A program made the translations under genes and the position numbers. Source: CAVXAE01 sp044225565 (lineage in GTDB: Bacteria > Pseudomonadota > Gammaproteobacteria > Steroidobacterales > Steroidobacteraceae). Taken from it: a stretch of DNA of 40,625 bases. Shown in pieces: positions 8,047-16,913 of this stretch. Numbering within the stretch: the first letter of the stretch is position 1; each line of letters opens with the position of its first letter. The DNA is taken from contig JBGAIL010000019.1 in the NCBI GenBank assembly GCA_044225565.1, positions 1 to 40,625 of the forward strand. Reading direction: 5' to 3'. The notes below the pieces were generated by a model. The model did no database searches. It was not told the DNA's origin and was given only the letters and a program-made list of their open reading frames with translations.

Positions 8047-8571
8047 TCAGGGTCTCGCGCTCACCAGCGTGACGGAGAGCAGTACGTGCGCGTCAGTCTG
8101 CCCGCTCAGCTGCAAGAAGAGCTCACGATCGGCGGGCAGCTCGTAGACGACGATCTTGCGCGGCCGCTCGCAATCGTGACTGCCGCTGAAGTCCAGCGAA
8201 GCCAGCGTGCTGCCTGCGCTCACGACGTCGATCCAGAATGCCTGGCTCACCGCTACGCGATAAGTGCCGGCCTTCGCCACGCGCACACGCAACAGCCCCG
8301 CCGAAGCGCCATCCGGGATCATCGTCTTGCCGGGCTTCGCGACGAGGTGGACCTGCTCCTGGGGCGCGAGCGCCACGTCATACAGCTTGTCCGGCTGGAT
8401 GCCGGGCGCCTTTCCTTCTTCGGTGCCCGCCATGATCGCGCTGGATTTCCCTGTGAACAGCGCCTGCTCGCGGGACACGTCCCACTTGAAGCCCTTGCAC
8501 TCCCCGGCGCCTGCGAGAGCGCACGGAAGGGCGAACGTCAGCGCCATGAGCAACGGCCGGGCTCGGATCAT
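8047..8571 (-). CDS. Uncharacterised periplasmic protein between TonB receptor and di-heme oxidoreductase
   Basis: I do not recognise a named family. The ATG at 8571 has a GGGGAGG ribosome-binding site and lies 14 nt after the TonB receptor stop; longer in-frame extensions overlap the receptor and are rejected. The 174-residue product begins with a signal peptide (MIRARPLLMALTFALPCALA) followed by ECKGFKWDVSREQALF, with a cysteine right after the likely cleavage site and a second in SGSHDCERPRK that could form a disulfide. The rest is rich in beta-strand patterns (LLRVRVAKAGTYRVAVS, KIVVYELPADRELFLQLSG), suggesting a compact beta-sandwich. By position it may be a periplasmic partner of the receptor and the di-heme protein. 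Confidence 0.8.
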   Translation of the reverse strand: MIRARPLLMALTFALPCALAGAGECKGFKWDVSREQALFTGKSSAIMAGTEEGKAPGIQPDKLYDVALAPQEQVHLVAKPGKTMIPDGASAGLLRVRVAKAGTYRVAVSQAFWIDVVSAGSTLASLDFSGSHDCERPRKIVVYELPADRELFLQLSGQTDAHVLLSVTLVSARP

Positions 8572-8585
8572 GATGCAGCCTCCCC

Positions 8586-10632
8586 TCAGAACCGGTAGTC
8601 GATCTGCGCGAGCCAGGTGCGGCCCGCCTCGAAGAACCCTTCCTGATACGCGTAGAGCTCGTCCGTGAGATTGCGCGCGCCTACTTCCAACCCGAGGCGC
8701 TGCAGCGGCTCGAAGCGCACGAAAGCGTTGACGAGCGTGAAGGAGTCCGCGACCCGCAGCCCATCGGTGCTGCTGAAGCGCCTGGACTCGTGCTGCGCAT
8801 CCGCCTTGAGCGTCCACGACGCTCCCGGCTTCCACTGCGCCGCGAGACGATACTTCCGCCGCGGAGTGTCCGTAAGCCGGATCTGCGGGCTGCTCTGGTT
8901 GTCGCGGTCGATGAAGCTCATCTGTGCATCGAGCCGCAGGGCGTCCACGGGCTGCCAGTCGCCGCTCAGCTCGATGCCGCGATTGCGCTGCTCGCCGATG
9001 TTGCGCTGCTGGAAGCAGGTGGGATTCGGCGCCGTGCAAAGACTGGCATCGATCGTGACGTTCTCGATGGCATCGTCGACGTCCGCCTGAAAGATGGCGG
9101 CCCGTGCGCCCGCGCGCTCGTAACGCTGCTCGACCGCAATCTCGTAGTGCGTGGCGCGCTCCGGACCCAGCGCCGGATTGGGAACGGCCGAGCCCAGCCT
9201 GAACGAGAAGCGATCCTTGATCGTCGGAAAGCGCGTCTTGCGGCTGACGCCGGCCAGCACGCGGGTATTTCCGGCGAGCGCCCAGGAGGCCGTGAGCTGA
9301 TAGTTGTTCGCGTGCGCCTTGTCCACGGCGAAGGGCAACAGCACGCCATTGACGTTGTTCTCCGCCTGCCGGCCGTCCTGCACGGTGTAGGCATATCCGG
9401 GCGTGAGGGTCAGGGCATCCGTCGCCTGCCAGGCATGCTCGACCGCAAAGGCATACGAGCGGTCCTCGTAGCGCTCCTCGGGCGAGCCGACCTCATCGAC
9501 TTCGCGGTGGATGTCCTTCTTCCAGTGCAGCGCCATGCGGGTCGCCTGCTGTCCGTTCCAGCGCCACTCGAAGTCGCCGTTGCCGCCGAGGGTGTAGTCG
9601 TCGTAGACGCTGCCTTCGAAGGCGTACGGACGGTTGAAGCTCGAATAGGTCGCGTCGTCGAAGGAATCGAGCGAGTTGCCGAACTTGTCGTAGTAAAGGC
9701 GCCAGCGCAGCGTGCCAGCCTCGGTGACTCCATTGCGGGCCGTGAAGTAGATGCTGCGCTTGTCCCAGAACGGCCATTGCCAGAAACGCGCCTGCACCCC
9801 AGGCGTGCTGCCTGCGTAGGGAGGAACGTTCTTCTCGCCGTCCTGGCGGTACAGGCTGAGCGCATACTCATCGCCGTTCTCCGCCAGGTACCCGACCTTG
9901 GCGCTCAGCACCTTGTCCCGGCTGGCGGCGTTCTCGCGGGAGCCGCCGTCCTCGTTCGGCGTTGGCTGGAAGTCATCGGGCAGCGTGTAGCCGTCGGAAT
10001 CCGCGAGCGAGGCGGTGGCGTGCCAGTACCACTTGCCCTGCAGGCCGCCGAGCGAGCCGACGCATACGGCTTGAGTGGAGCCGTCATGCCCTCTCCCAGA
10101 GAGCCGCTTTCTGCCGACCTCCGCCCAACCTTCGAACGGCGCGGTCGGCTTGCGGCTCACCACGTTGATCGCCCCCACCCAGCGTGTTTGGTCCGTAGAG
10201 CACGGATGCGAGGCGCAGCTGACGGTGATCTCTGAGACGTAGTCGACGCCGAAGCGTGAGAGATCGACGTTGCCGTCGTACGGCACATACACCGGCACGC
10301 CGTCGATGAACAGCGGCACCTGGCGGCTGCCGAAGCCGCGCACGGAGACCAGCCGCTCGCGGCGCTGGCCCACGTTCTGCAGCGTGACCCCGGGGAGCAG
10401 CTGGAGCGCTTCGGAAAGATCGTCGCGATGCAGGTCTTGAGCGTCTGCGCGGTGACGGTGTCGCTGGTGAGCGCATCGGCGGCCCTGGGGCCTGGCCGAT
10501 GACTTCGACCACGCCCATCTGGAACACATCCGAAGGCGCGCCCTCGCCGGACTGCGGATCGGCGGCGAACAGGATCGACGGAACGACGGTGCCGATGGCG
10601 GCCACAACGGCCGCGCGACAGTTGATCAGCAT
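8586..10632 (-). CDS. TonB-dependent receptor, N-terminal third broken by apparent frameshifts
   Basis: An outer-membrane receptor starts at ATG 10632 with a GAGGGGA site: signal peptide MLINCRAAVVAAIGTVVPS, then a TonB-box-like segment QMGVVEVIGQ. Plug-domain motifs (LSEALQLLPGVTLQNVGQ, RLVSVRGFGSRQVPLFIDGVPVYVP, ASVLYGPNTLGG, AINVVSRKP) and a barrel ending in LAQIDYRF are all present, but in alternating frames. I count about six one-base shifts, near 10485, 10435, 10215, 10172, 10112 and 10095; from 10085 to the stop at 8586 one frame is clean. The conserved protein in every frame argues for sequencing error, with true loss of function as the alternative. An AT-rich stretch (10666-10690, containing TATATT) just upstream probably holds the promoter. 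The ligand is unknown. Confidence 0.85.
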
Positions 10633-10727
10633 GGATTCCCCTCGGTGGATGCCGGATATCGGTCGGTATGTATCAGAATATATAACGCAGGGCATGGCGT
10701 TGGCCCTGCGCAACACGTCGCGGACAC

Positions 10728-11407
10728 TCAGCCCGCGGACCGATCCAGCAGGAGGTCCTCGTAGAAGGCGCCGAAGTGGCGCGTGGGATGGCGGATCTGG
10801 ATCTCGAGCACCCACAGATCGGCCGTGGGCTTGAAATCCGTGGTGGCGAGCGCGCCGGCGTAGTGCGCCTCGTGCGGGAATTCCGAGAGGCGGTGGCCGT
10901 TCGTGTCGAGATTGAGCTTCCAGCCGAGCGCTTCCGAGGTGGCGACGGCGTAGTCGTACAGGGCCTTGCCCGTCAGACCTTCGGAGCGCCACTTCGCCTG
11001 CACGAGATCGAAGATGCTGCGCACGTCGCGAGCGGCACGGCGCATGTCGGCATCTCCACCGACGACGAAAGTGTCGCCCGCGTCGCCTTCCCATTTCTGG
11101 AAGACCGGACCGATGTCGACGAAGAAGATGTCGTTCGGCTGCAGCACGACGCCGGGCTTCGACGGCGCGCTGAACACGTTCAGCGTGTTCTCGCCGAACC
11201 TCACCTTGATGCCGTGCCAGCCGCGCAGCAGGCCGCCTGCTTGAGAATCTGCCGTGCAGCTTCCATGGCCTCCTCTTCCAGCATGCCGGGCTTTACCGCG
11301 CGCGCGATGGACTGCACGGCATCGAGCGTCTTGCGGCGCACGGCCAACATCTGCTCGCGGTCATAATTGGGGCCGACTTTCTCGAGCTGCGCCTGGCTTT
11401 CCGACAT
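10728..11407 (-). pseudogene. M24-family metallopeptidase-like protein, split by one frameshift
   Basis: The ATG at 11407 has a GAGG site and starts MSESQAQLEKVGPNYDREQM. The frame breaks near 11232, where CAGGCGGCCTG reads correctly only if one G is added (CAGGCGGGCCTG), giving QAGLLRGWHGIKVRFGEN. The remainder carries all the expected M24 metal ligands: Asp in VDIGPVF, Asp in GDAGDTFVVGG, His in NGHRLSEFPHEAH, Glu in WVLEIQIRH and Glu in FYEDLLL. With the base restored, the product is about 226 aa, a short M24 protein (aminopeptidase P/creatinase fold) without an N-terminal creatinase domain. The single homopolymer change suggests a sequencing error rather than a dead gene. Its substrate is unknown. 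Confidence 0.75.
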
Positions 11408-11451
11408 CGCCTCTGTCCTGGAGAGACCGGCAAACGCCGGCCCGGCATCGT

Positions 11452-11471
11452 GATATACCCGGGTAGATATC
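11452..11471. promoter_or_regulatory. Operator-like palindrome upstream of the M24 gene
   Basis: GATATACCCGGGTAGATATC contains a perfect 10-bp palindrome, TACCCGGGTA (11456-11465), flanked by matching TATC/GATA half-sites with a small offset. It lies about 45 nt upstream of the M24 start and about 80 nt after the panC stop, in the one short region where the minus-strand operon could be re-promoted. The binding protein is unknown. Confidence 0.35.
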
Positions 11472-11548
11472 GCAAGCCTTACGAGCAGTGCGCCACGCAC
11501 GATCGGGCGCGGATCATCGTCGCGCGTGGACCACGGAATCGCGGAGCG

Positions 11549-12396
11549 TCAGAGCATCAGCTGCAGATTGTCGATGAGGCGCGCTTTGCCGAGACGCGCA
11601 GCCGTGAGAACGACGAAGTGCCGGGTGTCGGACCCGGGTGCCCGCAGCTCCGCCGCTTCCCGCACGGAAAAGTAGTCCGGCAGGAATCCAGCAGCGGCGA
11701 GAGCGCGCATACCTTCGCCTTCGATCGGCGTACTCGCGGTCGCCTTTTTCCAGCGTGAGCGCCGTCACCGCCGCCTGCAGGAACTGGTGAATGCGCGGCG
11801 CGATGCGGCGCTCTTCCGCCGTGAGGTACTGGTTGCGCGAGCTCATCGCAAGGCCATCCGCTTCGCGCACTGTCGGCGCGCCAATGATTCCGACCGGCAG
11901 GCACAGGTCCGTCGTCATGCGGCGGATGACGGTGAGCTGCTGGAAATCCTTCTCACCGAACACTGCGACGTCCGGCGCCACGATGTTGAAAAGCTTGGCG
12001 ACCACGGTCGCGACGCCCTCGAAATGCCCTGGCCTGAACGCGCCGCAAAGGATGTGGGTGAGCTCCGGTACGACGACCTGGGTAGCCGCTGCGCCCCGTT
12101 CGGATAGATCTCGCGACGTGCGGGCATGAACATGCTCTTGCAGCCGCCTTCTCGAGCATGCCGAAATCCTGCTGCGGCGTGCGCGGGTAGTGGGCGAAAT
12201 CCTCGTTCGGCCCGAACTGCATCGGGTTCACGAAAATGCTGGCGACGAACCGGTCGCCGACGCCGCGCCGCTTCGATGAGGCTGATGTGCCCTGCATGCA
12301 GGTTCCCCATGGTGGGTACGAAGGCCACGCGAAGACCCTCGCGGCGCCAGCCTTTACGCGCTCGCGCACCGCAGCGATGGTGTTGACAGTCTCCAT
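11549..12396 (-). pseudogene. panC: Pantothenate synthetase, split by about five frameshifts
   Basis: PanC joins pantoate and beta-alanine using ATP. It starts at ATG 12396, 2 nt after the panB stop. Reading successive frames recovers the family: METVNTIAAVRERVKA, then (one T missing near 12353) WRREGLRVAFVPTMGNLHAG with the HIGH-type MGNLHAGH, then VGDRFVASIFVNPMQFGP, then GCKSMFMPARREIYPNG, then THILCGAFRPGHFEGVATVV running into FGEKDFQQLTVIRRM and VREADGLAMSSRNQYL (KMSKS-like), and after an extra A near 11745 the C-terminus ALAAAGFLPDYFSVREAAEL ending NLQLML at 11549. Shifts fall near 12353, 12270, 12140, 12085 and 11745. Every segment is conserved, so sequencing error is more likely than decay of an essential biosynthetic gene. 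Confidence 0.85.
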
Positions 12397-12398
12397 CC

Positions 12399-13226
12399 TC
12401 AGAAGCAGTGCTCGGGCGCGGGATACTCGCCGCTCTTCACGGCACGCACGTACGCCTGCAGAGCCTTGAGGTTGTCGCCGGTGCCTTCCATGAAATTGCG
12501 CACGAAGCGCGGCTTGCGCCCGCTGGTGATGTCCAGCACGTCGTAGAGCACGAGGATCTGTCCGTCCACCGCCGGCCCGGCGCCGATGCCGATGACCGGC
12601 ACCTCGAGCGCTTTGGTGATTGCCTCGCCCAAGGCGTTGGGAACGCACTCCAGCAGCACGATGTCCGCTCCCGCGGACTCGAGCGCTTTCGCATCGCGGA
12701 TCATCGCCTGCGCGGCCTCTTCCGCCCGTCCCTGCACGCGGAAGCCACCTGTCTTGTGCACGGACTGCGGCTTGAGCCCGAGATGCGCGCACACGGCGAT
12801 GTCGTGACCTGCGAGCGTCTCGACGATCTCGAGCTGGCTCGCGCCGCTCTCGAGCTTGATCATCTTCGCTCCGCCCTCCTGCATCAGCCGCACGGAGTTC
12901 GACAGGGCCTGCTCCTTCGAGGGATAGCTCATGAACGGCAGGTCCGCGATGAGGAATGGCCGGTGCAGGCCGCGCGACACCGCGCGGCAGTGATACACCA
13001 CGTCGTCCATGGTGACCGGCACGGTGGTGTCGTAACCCTGGATGACCATGCCGAGCGAATCCCCGACCAGCACCACGTCCGTGTCCGCCGCATCCGTGAG
13101 TACCGCGAAACTCGCGTCGTAGCAGGTGAGGCACGCGATCTTCTCGCCCTGCTCCTTCATCTGGGCGAGAGTGCTCAGCGTGACCGGCGGCCGGGTGGAA
13201 TCGCGCAATTGCAGGTGCGTGTACAT
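12399..13226 (-). CDS. panB: 3-methyl-2-oxobutanoate hydroxymethyltransferase
   Basis: PanB makes ketopantoate from alpha-ketoisovalerate and methylene-tetrahydrofolate, the first step to pantothenate. The 275-residue frame is intact and carries the family signatures KIACLTCYDASFAVLTD, VVLVGDSLGMVIQGYDTTVPV, LPFMSYPSKEQALSN (the Mg-binding region), GAKMIKLESG, VCAHLGLKPQSVHKTGGF and VIGIGAGPAVDGQILVLYD. It follows the kinase gene by 18 nt and precedes panC by 2 nt, so the two pantothenate genes are probably translated from one message. No panD is visible downstream. The length is typical (about 265-280 aa). Confidence 0.96.
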   Translation of the reverse strand: MYTHLQLRDSTRPPVTLSTLAQMKEQGEKIACLTCYDASFAVLTDAADTDVVLVGDSLGMVIQGYDTTVPVTMDDVVYHCRAVSRGLHRPFLIADLPFMSYPSKEQALSNSVRLMQEGGAKMIKLESGASQLEIVETLAGHDIAVCAHLGLKPQSVHKTGGFRVQGRAEEAAQAMIRDAKALESAGADIVLLECVPNALGEAITKALEVPVIGIGAGPAVDGQILVLYDVLDITSGRKPRFVRNFMEGTGDNLKALQAYVRAVKSGEYPAPEHCF

Positions 13227-13244
13227 GGCGTTCTCAGACAGGCA

Positions 13245-13961
13245 TCAGATCGAGGCGTGCCGCAGCGGGTTGTAGTAGAGGCGGCCGCGCTTCATGCGAT
13301 TCACCGCCGCCGCGAGCTCGTCGTAGTCGGACTGGTTGTTGACGGGATCGATGGAAGCCGCGTTCACGATGAGGAGGGGCGCCCCTTCGTACTCGTGGAA
13401 GAACCGCGCATACGCCTCGTTCAGACGCTCGAGATAGTCGCGCCCGATCTGCTGCTCGTAGCCGATGCCGCGGCGTGCGATGCGCTCCAGCAGCACATCC
13501 ACCGGGGCCTGCAGATAGATGACCAGGTCCGGCTTCGGGGCTTGAATGTCCAGCTTCGCGCTCACCTGCTCGTAGAGCGAGTACTCCGCCTCCTCGAGAG
13601 TCACTTTCGCGAACAGCTTGTCCTTGTCGATGAGGTAGTCCGCCACGCGCACCGGCGCGAACAGGTCCTGCTGCTTGAGCGCCGCGAGCTGCTGCGCGCG
13701 CTGGAAGAGGAAATAGAGCTGGAACGTGCCAGGCGCGCGGGCCCGCGCGGGGATTGCGATAGAAGCGCTCGAGGAAAGGGTTCTCCGTAGCCTGCTCGAG
13801 CACCAGATCGGCGGAAAGGCTCGTGCCGAGACGCCGCGCGAGACTGGTCTTGCCGACGCCGATGGGCCCTTCCACCACGATATAGCGGTGCGAAGCAGCG
13901 CACTTGCCGCGTTCGTCGGCACGGCGGTGGTTGCGGGCGTTCGCTCGGCTGCGGTCGTCAT
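13245..13961 (-). pseudogene. Deoxynucleoside kinase family protein, split by two compensating frameshifts
   Basis: The frame opens at ATG 13961 (MTTAAERTPATTAVPTNAAS), overlapping the folK stop as ATGA. Near 13885 it shifts to give HRYIVVEGPIGVGKTSLARR with the P-loop GPIGVGKT, and near 13740 it shifts back to give FQLYFLFQRAQQLAALKQQD, DYLIDKDKLFAKVTL, LVIYLQAPVDVLLERIARRG and YLERLNEAYARFFHEY. These are features of the deoxyadenosine/deoxyguanosine kinase (dNK) family, which phosphorylates salvaged deoxynucleosides. Total length is an exact multiple of three (238 aa), as expected for compensating errors. A dNK gene between folK and panB occurs in several gammaproteobacteria; a link to coenzyme metabolism is not established. 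Confidence 0.82.
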
Positions 13962-14482
13962 CGTGTCGTCGTTGTCATGGCTTGTCGAGGGCACAGTCGC
14001 CACAGGCCGTCCGCGGCGAGCCCGTCCTGGAGCCTGGCGACCTCCGGCCAAGCCCGGGCACGTCGAGATCCGGGGCGATTGCCGCCAGAGGATACAGAAC
14101 GAAGTTTCGCCCCATTATCCCGGCGTGCGGCAGGGTGAAGTCCGAGGTTTCGCACCAAGCTCCCTCCCTGCACCAGCAGATCCAGATCGATGACGCGCGG
14201 CCCCCATTTCTCGTGCATCGTGGCGCGCCCCATGCTTCTCTCCAGCTCTTTCAGCGCTGCGAGCAGCGCCTCGGGCGAGAGCTGCGTGAGTACTCCGGCC
14301 ACGGCGTTCACGAAATCGGGCTGTTCGACGTTGCCGAAAGGCCTGGAGCCAAACAACGGCGAAACCGCGACGACTCGCGTACGCGGCACGGCGAAGAGCC
14401 GCTCCACCGCCTCGCGGATTCGCGCCGGTGGATCGTCCTGATTGCTGCCGAGCCCTATGTAAGCCGGCTGCCAGATCTCCAC
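13958..14482 (-). CDS. folK: HPPK (2-amino-4-hydroxy-6-hydroxymethyldihydropteridine pyrophosphokinase), internal frameshift pair
   Basis: FolK transfers pyrophosphate to the pterin in folate synthesis. The open frame of 174 aa shows AYIGLGSNQDDPPARI, VVAVSPLFGSRPFG, DFVNAVAGVLTQLSPEALL, LKELERSMGR and the signature KWGPRVIDLDLLVQG. After this the frame reads as unrelated sequence, while another frame gives TSDFTLPHAGIMGRNFVLYP and LAAIAPDLDVPGLGR, exactly the conserved HPPK C-terminus, before the first frame resumes with VARLQDGLAADGLW. Two compensating shifts, near 14155 and 14045, therefore scramble about 35 residues. The gene follows pcnB by 12 nt and overlaps the next gene by 4 nt. Confidence 0.9.
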   Translation of the reverse strand: MEIWQPAYIGLGSNQDDPPARIREAVERLFAVPRTRVVAVSPLFGSRPFGNVEQPDFVNAVAGVLTQLSPEALLAALKELERSMGRATMHEKWGPRVIDLDLLVQGGSLVRNLGLHPAARRDNGAKLRSVSSGGNRPGSRRARAWPEVARLQDGLAADGLWRLCPRQAMTTTTR

Positions 14483-14494
14483 GCGAAGCGCTCG

Positions 14495-16060
14495 CTACGC
14501 GGGATGCGCCGGCCGGCGACGGCGGCGGCGTTTGCGAGCACCACGGCGAGGGCCTTCACTCTGCGGCGCGCGGCCCGTGAGCGATTCGGCCATGCGCTCG
14601 CGGTCTTCGGGGGAAGCGTCCTGCACCTGTGTCCACCATTCCGCCATCTCATGTGACGCAAGGCCATGCTCGGCGCGCAGCAGCAGCAGATCGTAGGCGG
14701 CGCGGAAACGCGGATGCTCGAGGATCCGCAGCGCGCGACGGCCGCGGGGATGTTCGAGCCGCGGCTGCAACGCGAACATCTCCTGCACACCGAGCGAGAA
14801 GCGGCGCGGTACGGTCATGTGTGCCTGCATCTGCCTGACGGCCTTGTAGCAGGCATCGAGGATCGTCCGCAGCTCGTGCCAGTGCTCGGGCGGCGTGGCC
14901 TCGATGAAGGATGCGATGGGCCCGTAAAGGAGCAGCGCGAGCAGGAAGGTGGGCGTGACGGGCTTGCCTGCGAGCACGCGCGCGTCGGTATTTTCCAGGC
15001 CCTTGACCAGCAACTTCTCGACGAGGCTGCCGGGATGCGCGCCGAGATAAGCGTCGACGGAAGGCAGCAGCTGGGCGAGCAGGCCGCGGCGACGCAGCAC
15101 CTCGAGGCTTTGCGCGCCGTGACCCGCGAGGAACAGTTTCAACATCTCGTCGAAAAGGCGCGCTGGTGGCACGCCGGCCAGCAACCCGCGCAAGCGCTCG
15201 ATCGGCTCCGCCGTGGCATCGTCCAGAGTGAACGGCAACTTCGCTTCGAAGCGTGCGGCACGCAGCATGCGTACGGGATCTTCGCGATACCTCGTCTCAG
15301 GATCGCCGATGAGGCGTAGCCGCCGCGCGGCGATGTCTTCAGCGCCGCCCACGTAGTCCCAGAGCGAGAAATCCGCAATGTTGTAGTAAAGGGCGTTGGC
15401 CGTGAAATCGCGACGCCACACGTCGTCGTCGATGCTGCCGTAGACGTTGTCACGCACGATGCGACCGGTCTTGTCGAAGACGCGCTCGCTGTCACCGTCC
15501 ACATCCATCGCCTCCACCCGACGCGATGGCTCGTCGCCACGCGCGATGGGCTCACGATAGCGAACATCGTCGCCCATGGTGCCGTCGTGGTCGGCCTCGG
15601 TATCCACGTCCGCCTCGATGGCAGCCTCGACCGCGCTTTCGTCTTCGATGTCGGGCTCCGGCTCATCGCCCTGCGGCGGCGCCGTGGCGGCGCGGAACGT
15701 GGCCACTTCGATGATCTCGCGCCCGAAGAACACGTGCGCCAGACGGAAGCGTCGCCCGATGAGGCGGCAGTTGCGGAAGAGCTTCTTCACTTCCTCCGGC
15801 AGCGCGTCCGTCGCGACGTCGAAGTCCTTGGGCTCGATGCCGACCAGCAGGTCGCGCACGCAGCCGCCGACCAGAAAAGCCTGATAGCCACCCTCGCGCA
15901 GCCGGTACAGGACGCGCAGCGCGTTCGGCGAGATTCGGGAGCGGGAGACGGTGTGCTGATCCCTCGGAATGATCCGGGGTGCGGGCGCAGGCGCCACGAT
16001 GGGCGCATCGGACTGGTTCAATGCGGTTTCTTTCGGCTTGAGCAATCGGCGAGGCCGCAT
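14495..16060 (-). CDS. pcnB: Poly(A) polymerase I with an extra acidic insert
   Basis: PcnB adds 3' poly(A) tails that mark RNA for decay. The 521-residue frame has FLVGGCVRDLLVGIEPKDFD with the two catalytic aspartates (about 79 and 81), then RRDFTANALYYNIADFSLWD, RLIGDPETRYREDPVRMLRA, and a basic tail GARKRRRRRR typical of the family. Between VATFRAAT and RDNVYGSID there are about 78 residues where E. coli has about 24; the extra part (residues about 126-200) is strongly acidic (DEPEPDIEDESAVEAAIEAD). The start is uncertain: ATG 16060 lacks a ribosome-binding site and overlaps the tRNA promoter, and a minus-strand TATTAT abuts it, so the TTG at 16021 (LNQSDAPIVAP) may be the true start. Confidence 0.93.
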   Translation of the reverse strand: MRPRRLLKPKETALNQSDAPIVAPAPAPRIIPRDQHTVSRSRISPNALRVLYRLREGGYQAFLVGGCVRDLLVGIEPKDFDVATDALPEEVKKLFRNCRLIGRRFRLAHVFFGREIIEVATFRAATAPPQGDEPEPDIEDESAVEAAIEADVDTEADHDGTMGDDVRYREPIARGDEPSRRVEAMDVDGDSERVFDKTGRIVRDNVYGSIDDDVWRRDFTANALYYNIADFSLWDYVGGAEDIAARRLRLIGDPETRYREDPVRMLRAARFEAKLPFTLDDATAEPIERLRGLLAGVPPARLFDEMLKLFLAGHGAQSLEVLRRRGLLAQLLPSVDAYLGAHPGSLVEKLLVKGLENTDARVLAGKPVTPTFLLALLLYGPIASFIEATPPEHWHELRTILDACYKAVRQMQAHMTVPRRFSLGVQEMFALQPRLEHPRGRRALRILEHPRFRAAYDLLLLRAEHGLASHEMAEWWTQVQDASPEDRERMAESLTGRAPQSEGPRRGARKRRRRRRPAHPA

Positions 16061-16065
16061 ATAAT
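16038..16065 (+). promoter_or_regulatory. tRNA-Glu promoter
   Basis: TTGAGC (16038-16043), a 16-nt spacer and a perfect TATAAT (16060-16065) form a strong sigma-70 promoter ending about 30 nt before the tRNA. The GC-rich stretch ACCGCGCC right after the -10 fits the discriminator of stringently controlled stable-RNA promoters. Read on the minus strand, the same AT core gives TATTAT (16066-16061), a candidate -10 for pcnB, so the two genes may share one divergent promoter core. Confidence 0.75.
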
Positions 16066-16094
16066 ACCGCGCCTTCCAGGCAGGCCCCTCATGC

Positions 16095-16170
16095 GCTCCC
16101 ATCGTCTAGAGGCCTAGGACAGAGCCCTCTCAAGGCTTAAACCGGGGTTCGAATCCCCGTGGGAGCGCCA
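16095..16170 (+). tRNA. tRNA-Glu (anticodon CTC)
   Basis: The 76-nt sequence folds as a standard tRNA. The acceptor stem pairs GCTCCCA (16095-16101) with TGGGAGC (16160-16166), followed by discriminator G and an encoded CCA. The D-arm contains the TCTAGAGGCCTAGGA pattern shared with other bacterial tRNA-Glu genes. The anticodon stem is GAGCC/GGCTT (one G-U pair) around loop CTCTCAA, giving anticodon CTC, which reads GAG. The T-arm is CGGGGTTCGAATCCCCG. In GC-rich bacteria a CTC isoacceptor supplements the TTC one. Confidence 0.96.
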
Positions 16171-16228
16171 ATCCAATCAATGGCTTACGCCATCCGGCAG
16201 TCCGCAGGCGGCCGAGATGGCGTACCGC

Positions 16229-16843
16229 TCAGGCGGGCCGGGCGACACCTTCGTAGAAGAATGCGGCCGCCTTGGGCCCCACGGCATAACCGCGCCGGAG
16301 GGGATCGAGGGCGAATCCCGCCCGCTCGATGAGCGCGTCGATCGGCCGATCCAGGTGACACCCACCACCGACAACTTTCCAGATCGGCGTGAGACGCTGC
16401 TGCCAGGCACGCACCCCGGGCTCAGGCGCGAGACCGTGTTCGACGAACAACAACCGGCCGTCAGGCTTGAGGACACGGCGCACCTCCCTGAGCGCACGGC
16501 TCACATCCGGAATCGAGCAGAGCGTCCAGGTGGAAACGACGGTGTCGAGGCTGCCCGAGCCCAGCGGAATCGCCTCCGCCGATCCGGCCATGGCCGTCAC
16601 GGGAATCCTCAGCTCGCCGGCGCTTCGGCGGGCCATCGCGAGAAGGCGTGCAGACGGCTCGAGCGCGAGCAGCTCCGCAACCCGTGCCCCGTAGTACGGG
16701 AGATTCAGGCCAGATCCCACTCCGATCTCGAGCACCCTGCCCTGCGCATCCTGCAAGGCGCGCCGACGATACGAAGTGAGCTGCCGGTTGCGCATCGACC
16801 AGTGGATCAGCCCGGGCAGGATGCGATCACCGTAGAAGCCCAT
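16229..16843 (-). CDS. Class I SAM-dependent methyltransferase (UbiE/Methyltransf_11-like)
   Basis: I start at ATG 16843 (MGFYGDRILPGLIHWSMRN), the usual N-terminus in this group; an upstream in-frame ATG at 16909 would add an unconserved stretch. The 204-residue protein has motif I VLEIGVGSGLNLPYY, the acidic motif LLALEPSARLLA, motif IV LDTVVSTWTLCSIPD, and VRRVLKPDGRLLFVEHG, all typical of small Methyltransf_11 enzymes. The conserved C-terminal GGGCHLDRPIDALIERAGF segment is found in proteins annotated as phosphatidylethanolamine- or arsenite-type methyltransferase relatives, but the substrate cannot be assigned. It is a single gene, divergent from the RcnB-like gene and convergent with the tRNA. 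Confidence 0.85.
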   Translation of the reverse strand: MGFYGDRILPGLIHWSMRNRQLTSYRRRALQDAQGRVLEIGVGSGLNLPYYGARVAELLALEPSARLLAMARRSAGELRIPVTAMAGSAEAIPLGSGSLDTVVSTWTLCSIPDVSRALREVRRVLKPDGRLLFVEHGLAPEPGVRAWQQRLTPIWKVVGGGCHLDRPIDALIERAGFALDPLRRGYAVGPKAAAFFYEGVARPA

Positions 16844-16913
16844 GAGAGGGATGCTACTGCAAAGCGCCGGACCGGAAGGCATGACGGGGCGGTGGCGGGG
16901 CTGGCACATCCTT

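Noticed and set aside
8586..14482. True pseudogenisation of panC, folK, dNK and the M24 gene
   Set aside because: Conserved residues are retained in every frame, several indels are homopolymer changes and many are compensating, so sequencing error fits better than decay.
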